A stretch of 64,000 nt of DNA from JBNPEO01 sp050490315 (GTDB lineage: Bacteria; Actinomycetota; Actinomycetes; Actinomycetales; Micrococcaceae), in assembly GCF_050490315.1 (NCBI RefSeq), contig NZ_JBNPEO010000005.1, positions 93,045 through 157,044 of the forward strand, written 5' to 3'. Below the pieces are notes generated by a model. It was not told where the DNA came from and did not search any database. It worked only from the letters and a program-made list of their open reading frames with translations. Of the stretch, positions 58,714 through 64,000 are shown piece by piece; position 1 is the first letter of the stretch, and each line of letters begins with the position of its first letter. Position numbers and translations under genes: made by a program.

Positions 58714-60972
58714 ATGTCTCGGCAGGCAGTAGAGCCAGCACAGGATCCGCACCAAAAAGGTGCGGATGTAGCACGTCGATCAGACGCACACGGAGGCGGA
58801 AAAGCACCTCGGGGAACCAAAAAATCCCGTCCACCCAAGTGGTTGCGAATCCTGATCCCCGCCGTCCTGATTGTGGTGTGGCTGGCTGTATTCGGTATGG
58901 GCGGAAAGTCCTTTGGCGAGGTTAATAAGGTTGCCGTGAATGATCAGGCCCAACAGCTGCCGGCCAGCGCGGATGCCACGGCGGTGCTGAAGGCCCAGGC
59001 AAACTTCCGGGATCAGAACATTGTCCCGGCCACTCTGGTGTTCGCGAAGGATTCTGCACTCACCGCCGAGGACAAAACGGCCCTGAACGATCAGCTCAAG
59101 TCCATCCAAGGACTTGAAGGTGTGGTCCCAGACTCGATCTCGCCGCTCGTGTACAGCCAGGACGGCAAGGCCGCCGAGGCTTTTGTTCCCCTCGACAAGA
59201 CCGTCAAAATCGCCACCACCGTGAAGTCGATCCGAGCCGAAATTCAGGACCACGCGCCGTCGGGCATTAACGCTCACGTGACGGGTCCCGCGGGACTCAC
59301 GGCAGACATCTCCGGCGCGTTCAGCGGACTGGACGGTCTGCTACTTTTGGTGGCGCTCGCCGTCGTACTGGTGATTTTGGTGATCGTTTACCGCTCGCCG
59401 TTGCTGCCGCTTATTGTCCTGGGAACGTCCATGGTGGCGCTGACCGCAGCGATTTTCACTGTGGTGGCGCTCGCGAAAGCCAACGTGTTGGTGCTCAGCG
59501 GACAGACGCAGGGCATTCTGATGATCTTGGTGATCGGCGCGGCAACCGACTACTCGCTCCTGTACGTTTCGCGTTACCGCGAGGAATTGCGGGACCGCGA
59601 AAGCAAATGGGATGCCACGTTGGCCACGCTCAAGGGTGCTTTTGAACCGATTGCTGCCTCTGCCGGAACCGTGATCGCTGGCCTGCTCTGCCTGTTGCTG
59701 AGCGATCTGAACTCGAACAAGGCACTGGGCCCGGTGGCCGCGATCGGTATTGCGTTCGCGTTCCTCGCCTCCCTGACGCTGCTCCCAGCATTGATGCTGT
59801 GGGCTGGCCGTGTGGCATTTTGGCCGGTCAAACCCAAGTTTGGCTCCGAACACCCCAACCGTGAAGGTGCCACAAAGGGTGTGTGGCCCAAGGTTGCTCG
59901 CCTGGTTTCCGGGAAGCCGCGCACGGTGTGGGCACTTTCTTTGGTTGTCCTGCTCGCTGCGGGTGCTGGAATGCTTCAACTCAAGGCCGACGGCGTTCCC
60001 ACGAGCGATTTTGTTACCGGTAAGTCCGACGCGCGGGACGGCCAGAACGTCTTGAGCGCGCACTTCCCGGGCGGATCCGGATCACCGGCTGTGATACTCG
60101 CCCCGGCGGATAGGCTCGCCGAAGCGGCCGCTGTCCTGTCCAAGAACGACGGCGTTGAGTCGGTCAGCGTGCTGGCCAAGGAAGCGCCCGGCGGCACAGC
60201 CCCGGTCACGGCTGAGGGAATTCAGGCAGTTGGACGCCCGGGTACCCCGGCTCCTGCTGCGACGGTGGTGGATGGCCAGGTCATACTGCAGGCAACGCTC
60301 AAGGACGCCCCGGAATCTGACGCGGCTGAGAACGCTGTGAAGGAATTGCGTGAGGTCTTCGCTGGCAGCGACTGGAACCACAGTGTGCTGATCGGCGGAA
60401 CCACAGCCGTGGCCATCGACACCAACGAGACCACCATTCACGACCGAAACCTCATCATTCCCGTGGTGCTGGTAGTGATCCTGCTGATCCTGATGCTGCT
60501 CTTGCGCTCCATCGTGGCGCCGTTGCTGCTGATTGGCACCGTAGTAGTGTCCTTCGCCGCAGCACTGGGTGTCTCCGCACTCGTGTTCAACCACGTGTTC
60601 AACTTCCCCGGCGCAGACGCCTCGGTTCCATTGTTCGGCTTTGTGTTCCTTGTGGCCTTGGGGATCGACTACAACATCTTCCTGATGACCCGAGTCCGCG
60701 AAGAATCGATCAAGCACGGAACCCGTACTGGTGTGCTGCGTGGCCTCACCGCCACCGGTGGTGTGATCACCTCGGCAGGTATTGTCCTGGCCGCAACGTT
60801 CGCCGCACTAGGAGTTCTGCCGATTATGTTCCTCGCGCAGATTTCCTTCATCGTGGCTTTCGGTGTGCTGCTGGATACTTTCTTGGTCCGCACGCTCTTG
60901 GTCCCGGCGCTCTGCTACCAATTGGGTGACAAGATTTGGTGGCCAGGTGAGCTCAGCCGCCGGTCTGCGTAA
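58714..60972 (+). CDS. MMPL family RND transporter
   Basis: 752 residues, eleven to twelve membrane helices with two large external loops. MMPL signatures: GAATDYSLLYVSRYREEL and VALGIDYNIFLMTRVREES, plus GLLCLLLSDL. Such pumps export lipids or drugs using proton motive force. Substrate unknown. A 55-residue basic cytoplasmic leader precedes the first helix. Ribosome site GAAAGGG. Confidence 0.92.
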   Translation: MSRQAVEPAQDPHQKGADVARRSDAHGGGKAPRGTKKSRPPKWLRILIPAVLIVVWLAVFGMGGKSFGEVNKVAVNDQAQQLPASADATAVLKAQANFRDQNIVPATLVFAKDSALTAEDKTALNDQLKSIQGLEGVVPDSISPLVYSQDGKAAEAFVPLDKTVKIATTVKSIRAEIQDHAPSGINAHVTGPAGLTADISGAFSGLDGLLLLVALAVVLVILVIVYRSPLLPLIVLGTSMVALTAAIFTVVALAKANVLVLSGQTQGILMILVIGAATDYSLLYVSRYREELRDRESKWDATLATLKGAFEPIAASAGTVIAGLLCLLLSDLNSNKALGPVAAIGIAFAFLASLTLLPALMLWAGRVAFWPVKPKFGSEHPNREGATKGVWPKVARLVSGKPRTVWALSLVVLLAAGAGMLQLKADGVPTSDFVTGKSDARDGQNVLSAHFPGGSGSPAVILAPADRLAEAAAVLSKNDGVESVSVLAKEAPGGTAPVTAEGIQAVGRPGTPAPAATVVDGQVILQATLKDAPESDAAENAVKELREVFAGSDWNHSVLIGGTTAVAIDTNETTIHDRNLIIPVVLVVILLILMLLLRSIVAPLLLIGTVVVSFAAALGVSALVFNHVFNFPGADASVPLFGFVFLVALGIDYNIFLMTRVREESIKHGTRTGVLRGLTATGGVITSAGIVLAATFAALGVLPIMFLAQISFIVAFGVLLDTFLVRTLLVPALCYQLGDKIWWPGELSRRSA

Positions 60973-60978
60973 CCAAAA

Positions 60979-61006
60979 CCGCCGGGTTCCAACCGCCGAG
61001 TTCCAA
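60979..61006. repeat. Short tandem repeat after mmpL
   Basis: Two 14-base units (CCGCCGGGTTCCAA and CCGCCGAGTTCCAA), with a third partial CCGCCGAG leading into the palindrome at 61008. Confidence 0.7.
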
Positions 61007-61007
61007 C

Positions 61008-61081
61008 CGCCGAGGTCGGTGCACGGCGTCGTTTCCCTAGGAAATTACCTAGGGAAACGACGCGCAGCACCGACCTCGGCG
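61008..61081. repeat. Palindromic element family B, copy 2
   Basis: Arms of about 34 bases, nearly perfect, with outer CGCCGAGGTCGGTGC and inner CGTCGTTTCCCTAGG around AAATTA. Between convergent mmpL and the kinase gene. A lone arm (TGCACCGACCTCGGCG) recurs at 61097-61112. Confidence 0.8.
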
Positions 61082-61096
61082 CGTTCGTTGAAAGGA

Positions 61097-61112
61097 TGCA
61101 CCGACCTCGGCG
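61097..61112. repeat. Solo arm of palindromic element family B
   Basis: TGCACCGACCTCGGCG repeats the right-hand outer arm of the element at 61008-61081, 16 bases beyond it, and ends just before the kinase stop codon. Confidence 0.7.
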
Positions 61113-61116
61113 GGTA

Positions 61117-61965
61117 TTACTTGGCCGCGCCGCCCTGCCACAGGGCGGTGAACGGTGCGCCGGAGGTGACGCGATTCTTGATACCTTCGGTGACAAACGC
61201 CTTAGCCGTGCGTGCAGCTTCCAGCGGGGTAGCACCCTTGGCGAGCTCCGCAGCCACGGCCGCAGCCAGCGAGCAACCCGCGCCGGACACTGCAACTTCC
61301 CCCACCTTCGGGGCACTCAGAACTTCCAGCGTGGTGCCATCAAAAAAGACGTCGACGGCGTCGCTGCCGCCCAACCTGACGCCACCCTTCGCCAAAACCG
61401 CGGCGCCACTGATGGCGTGAATCTTGCGGGCTGCTTCCTTGAGATCTTCAACGTCCTTGATCTCCATGCCGGAGAGCGACTCGGACTCAAAGTGGTTCGG
61501 AGTGACAAACGTGGCCAGCGGCAGGATGCTCTCCTTGAGCGCTGTGTCAGTGTCCAGCGCGTGGCCGGGTTCCTGGCCCTTACAGATCAATACCGGGTCC
61601 AGCACCACGTTCTTGAAGGTGGTGTCTGTGAGTGCCTGGGCAACCGTGCTGATGGTGGCCGGGCTGCCCAACATACCAATCTTCACGGTGTCCAGTACCT
61701 TTGGTGCCCCGGAAGCAGGACCGTATGCCGCCGTCGTCGCTTCCAGTTGGTCTGCAATCACTTGCTGATCCACCGGGACAAAACGGTGGTTCCAGTTGTC
61801 CTTGGGGTCAAAGGAGACGATGCAGGTGAGGTTCACAATCCCAAAAACGCCGAGTTCTTGGAATGTTTTCAAGTCCGCCTGTGCGCCTGCGCCACCCGTG
61901 GCTTCGGAGCCAGCAATGGTCAGGGCAATCGCGGGGGAGTTGGTGTTGGTGGCTGAGGAGGTCAT
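61117..61965 (-). CDS. pdxK: Pyridoxine kinase / hydroxymethylpyrimidine kinase (PdxK/ThiD type)
   Basis: 282 residues, ribokinase fold. TIAGSEATGGAGAQADLKTFQELG, CIVSFDPKDNW, VKIGMLGSPATI and the anion hole VSGAGCSLAAAVAAELA. The GSE.TGGAGAQADLKTF and SFDPK.NW forms fit the ThiD-like pyridoxine kinases of Gram-positives better than true ThiD. It phosphorylates vitamin B6 precursors, possibly also HMP. No thi genes adjoin. ATG at 61965 preferred (AGGA upstream); 62001 would add 12 residues. Confidence 0.85.
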   Translation of the reverse strand: MTSSATNTNSPAIALTIAGSEATGGAGAQADLKTFQELGVFGIVNLTCIVSFDPKDNWNHRFVPVDQQVIADQLEATTAAYGPASGAPKVLDTVKIGMLGSPATISTVAQALTDTTFKNVVLDPVLICKGQEPGHALDTDTALKESILPLATFVTPNHFESESLSGMEIKDVEDLKEAARKIHAISGAAVLAKGGVRLGGSDAVDVFFDGTTLEVLSAPKVGEVAVSGAGCSLAAAVAAELAKGATPLEAARTAKAFVTEGIKNRVTSGAPFTALWQGGAAK

Positions 61966-62117
61966 AACAACTATCCTGCCACTGTGCTTTGTGGTGGTCA
62001 TATCTCAGGCAAATCTGAGCGTGAACAATATGACCAAAAAGTGACTGAGACTCGAGGTATCAGATATGGTGACCCACGGTGTGGCCACCGTCACTCCGTC
62101 CCAGGAAGGTTCACTCA

Positions 62118-63500
62118 ATGAGCACCCAAACCCTCGAAGCAGCGCAGACCCGCCGCGCTGTGGCGAATATCCTCAAAGGCTCGGCCGGAAACTTGGTCGA
62201 GTGGTACGACGTCTACATCTACACGGCCTTCTCGGTCTACTTTGCATCGCACTTCTTCAGCTCCAAGGACCCGCTGCAGTCCAGCTTGGAATCGATGGCC
62301 GTTTTTGCCGTGACCTTCCTGATGCGGCCCATCGGATCGTGGTTCTTTGGCCGCTACGCAGACCGCTACGGCCGCCGCGCATCGCTGACCTTGAGCGTGA
62401 CAATGATGTCCGCTGGCTCGTTTTTCATCGCTATTCTGCCCACCAAAGAAGTGCTGGGAGTGTGGGCGCTAGTGCTGTTGATTGCGGCACGCCTAGTCCA
62501 GGGCTTCTCCGTTGGCGGGGAATACGGCACGAGTGCCACCTACATGTCCGAGGCTGCCACCGTTAAACGCCGCGGCTTTTTCTCCTCGTTCCAATACGTG
62601 ACCCTCATTGGTGGGCAAATGCTGGCCCTGCTGGTGTTGGTTGTACTGCAGCAATCCCTGGGTAAAGACGCTCTCGGTGAGTGGGGTTGGCGTATTCCCT
62701 TCGCAATCGGCGGTGTAGCAGCCCTGGTTGTTTTGTGGCTCCGCCGGTCCATGGAAGAAACCGTCACCGACGAGCAGAAAGCAGCCGCCGAAGCCCCAAC
62801 CGCTGGCGAGGCTCGTCCGGGATCCATGAAATTCCTGCTGACCAAACACTGGCGTGCGCTCTTGATCTGCATTGGCGTGACTCTCGGTGGAACAGTTGCG
62901 TTCTACACGTACACCAACTTTGTTCTCACCTTTATGAACAACACCTCCGGCATCCCCAAGGAACAGACCTCCTGGATCAACTTCTGGGCCCTGCTGATTT
63001 TTATGTTCTTGCAGCCCGTCTACGGCATGATCTCAGACCGTGTTGGCCGCAAGCCACTGCTTTTGTGGTTCGGGATCCTCGGTGTGCTGTGCACATGGCC
63101 GCTTATGAGCGCGCTCGGTGGGACAAAGGATCCCGTGCTCGCGTTCTTCCTTATGATGGGTGGGCTCCTGATTGTTGGCGGATACACCTCCATCAATGCA
63201 CTGGTTAAAGCTGAGCTTTTCCCCGCCTCCGTCCGCGCGCTCGGTGTTGGGCTTGGCTACGCGATCGCTAACTCACTGTTTGGCGGAACCGTGCCACTCA
63301 TTGGTGCAGCGCTGCAGAAGGCCGGGCATGTTGACTACCTCTTCACCTACGTCACGGTGGCTATTGGTATCTCGCTACTGGTCTACATCTTCGCCCTGAA
63401 AAACAAGGGCCAAACGCACCTAGACCGCGAGCGAGGCCACGCATGGAAGAGCCAAGTCCCCAAGGATGCTGGCGTGACTGCCGGCAGCACTGCCAAGTGA
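62118..63500 (+). CDS. MFS transporter, metabolite:H+ symporter (MHS) family
   Basis: 460 residues, twelve membrane spans. Signatures of the KgtP/ProP/ShiA group: GNLVEWYDVYIYTAFSVYFA, RPIGSWFFGRYADRYGRR and GFSVGGEYGTSATYMSE. It imports a carboxylate or osmolyte with protons; substrate not predictable. ATG at 62118 chosen behind AGGAAGG. Divergent from the kinase gene. Confidence 0.9.
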   Translation: MSTQTLEAAQTRRAVANILKGSAGNLVEWYDVYIYTAFSVYFASHFFSSKDPLQSSLESMAVFAVTFLMRPIGSWFFGRYADRYGRRASLTLSVTMMSAGSFFIAILPTKEVLGVWALVLLIAARLVQGFSVGGEYGTSATYMSEAATVKRRGFFSSFQYVTLIGGQMLALLVLVVLQQSLGKDALGEWGWRIPFAIGGVAALVVLWLRRSMEETVTDEQKAAAEAPTAGEARPGSMKFLLTKHWRALLICIGVTLGGTVAFYTYTNFVLTFMNNTSGIPKEQTSWINFWALLIFMFLQPVYGMISDRVGRKPLLLWFGILGVLCTWPLMSALGGTKDPVLAFFLMMGGLLIVGGYTSINALVKAELFPASVRALGVGLGYAIANSLFGGTVPLIGAALQKAGHVDYLFTYVTVAIGISLLVYIFALKNKGQTHLDRERGHAWKSQVPKDAGVTAGSTAK

Positions 63501-63646
63501 TGGGTTGTTGTGTATGGGTAGTGGTTCCCATCGACAGTGTGTGAGGGGCTGGGTAGGTTTTAGGTAATGGTTCTTCCGGAAATCGCCGGGAACCGTATAT
63601 GGGGGATACCGGCAGGAAAAGTTCGGTTCCGCAGATGATGAAGGAG

Positions 63647-63707
63647 TGAATGTTATGGCTATTTGGGGTGCAGATATGAATGTTATGGCTATTTGGGGTG
63701 CAGATAT
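63647..63707 (+). repeat. 30-bp tandem duplication at the 5' end of the WXG100 gene
   Basis: Bases 63647-63677 and 63677-63707 are identical at a 30-base period (TGAATGTTATGGCTATTTGG then GGTGCAGAT). The duplication is in frame and repeats ribosome-proximal sequence plus the first codons. Confidence 0.95.
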
Positions 63708-63948
63708 TGCTCAGCTCAAGACTCTCGGTACGAAGCTGCAGGCTGGCTCGACGGCGATCACTGAGCAGAAGACCACGTTGACTAAGATCCTTGGTTCCAC
63801 CGACTGGAAGGGCCCGGACGCTGACCGTTTCCGTAACGAATGGTCCTCACACCACGTACCGTCTTTGGCTAAGGTAGCCGAGGCTCTGCGTGAAGCTGGC
63901 CAGAAGGCAACCAAGAACGCTTCCGAGCAGGAGCAAGCTTCCCACTAA
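63655..63948 (+). CDS. WXG100 family protein (EsxA-like) with duplicated N-terminus
   Basis: 97 residues from the ATG at 63655, with AAGGAG eight bases before it. WXG motif in DWKGPDADRFRNEW, two amphipathic helices, no signal peptide: a substrate or partner of a type VII (ESX) secretion system. The normal protein would start MAIWGADIAQLKTL; here ten codons are duplicated (MAIWGADMNVMAIWGADIAQ). The second inner ATG at 63685 could serve as the original start, but its AAGGAG was not copied. Other type VII genes are not in the window. Confidence 0.85.
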   Translation: MAIWGADMNVMAIWGADIAQLKTLGTKLQAGSTAITEQKTTLTKILGSTDWKGPDADRFRNEWSSHHVPSLAKVAEALREAGQKATKNASEQEQASH

Positions 63949-63963
63949 GTTCCACAGTGGGCG

Positions 63964-64000
63964 TAGGGCCCGGACCGTCAACACGACGATCCGGGCCCTA
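63964..64000 (+). terminator. Terminator after the WXG100 gene
   Basis: Perfect 11-base arms TAGGGCCCGGA and TCCGGGCCCTA with a 15-base loop, reaching the window edge. Confidence 0.8.

Noticed and set aside
60082..60717. 211-codon minus-strand frame opposite mmpL
   Set aside because: Shadow; His/Gln-rich nonsense with no domain.
1..64000. CRISPR arrays, insertion sequences, prophage or integrase sites
   Set aside because: No regularly spaced repeats, transposase or phage genes were seen; the tRNA-Ser 3' end is not duplicated in the window as far as I can tell.

Overview
The window is a contiguous stretch of actinobacterial chromosome. It most resembles the family Micrococcaceae (Arthrobacter-like), but the genus cannot be fixed from the sequence alone. 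The pointers are moderately high GC, many GTG starts, purSQL order, an NgcEFG chitin-sugar importer, a RamB-type regulator divergent from isocitrate lyase, a WXG100 protein, MmpL and LytR_C proteins, and several starts in which a TANNNT -10 box ends exactly six bases before the ATG or GTG (leaderless mRNAs). I see no insertion sequence, phage, CRISPR array or rRNA operon. Coding is dense and most of the long opposite-strand reading frames are shadows.

Layout, left half. 1-993 (-) is the start of an AAA/LuxR-type ATPase cut by the window edge. 1384-4684 (+) is ngcEFG, an N-acetylglucosamine/chitobiose importer. A DUF1206 membrane protein (4780-5610) lies between two copies of a strong palindrome. 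purL, purQ and purS (9180-5838, -) are followed by a YchJ-like protein, a small membrane protein, a secreted sialidase (10127-12748) and a secreted subtilisin (13233-16415). Convergent to the protease is a three-gene unit (18442-16540, -) encoding two subtilisin-inhibitor-like proteins around a gene usually labelled 3-methyladenine glycosylase. A sulfur block follows: a persulfide dioxygenase-rhodanese gene divergent from a CstR-type repressor with two matched operators, then lysC, a YeiH-type exporter and its divergent LysR regulator. recR, dnaX and the SRP RNA lie in one direction, then tRNA-Ser(GGA), an M23 peptidase, glutathione peroxidase and a metallophosphoesterase.

Layout, right half. 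A Stealth-type capsule phosphotransferase (31654-33129, -) probably begins further upstream at a non-standard codon. An arsenic island follows: flavoprotein, arsC, ACR3 efflux pump and divergent arsR with a palindromic operator between them. Then come a HAD phosphatase, a ParB-like/LytR_C pair, a TetR regulator, a DsbA-like protein and a GNAT enzyme. A long minus-strand operon (47863 down to about 40958) carries two sugar isomerase/epimerases, three Gfo/Idh/MocA dehydrogenases, a DUF1080 3-keto-glycoside hydrolase and a truncated TolB-like protein. It faces a ROK repressor across a perfect inverted repeat and is best read as 3-keto-glycoside catabolism. Next are a CynX/NimT-type MFS transporter, the glyoxylate shunt (aceB, aceA) with divergent ramB, a secreted M4 metallopeptidase, a DUF2231-like protein with a VIT1-like transporter, MmpL, a pyridoxine kinase (PdxK/ThiD-type), an MHS-family MFS transporter and, at the right edge, a WXG100 protein with a 30-bp tandem duplication at its 5' end.

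Together the genes suggest a saprophytic or host-surface actinobacterium that degrades protein, sialoglycans and chitin outside the cell and imports amino sugars and glycosides. It would grow on acetate-like carbon through the glyoxylate shunt and defend itself against arsenic, sulfide and persulfide.
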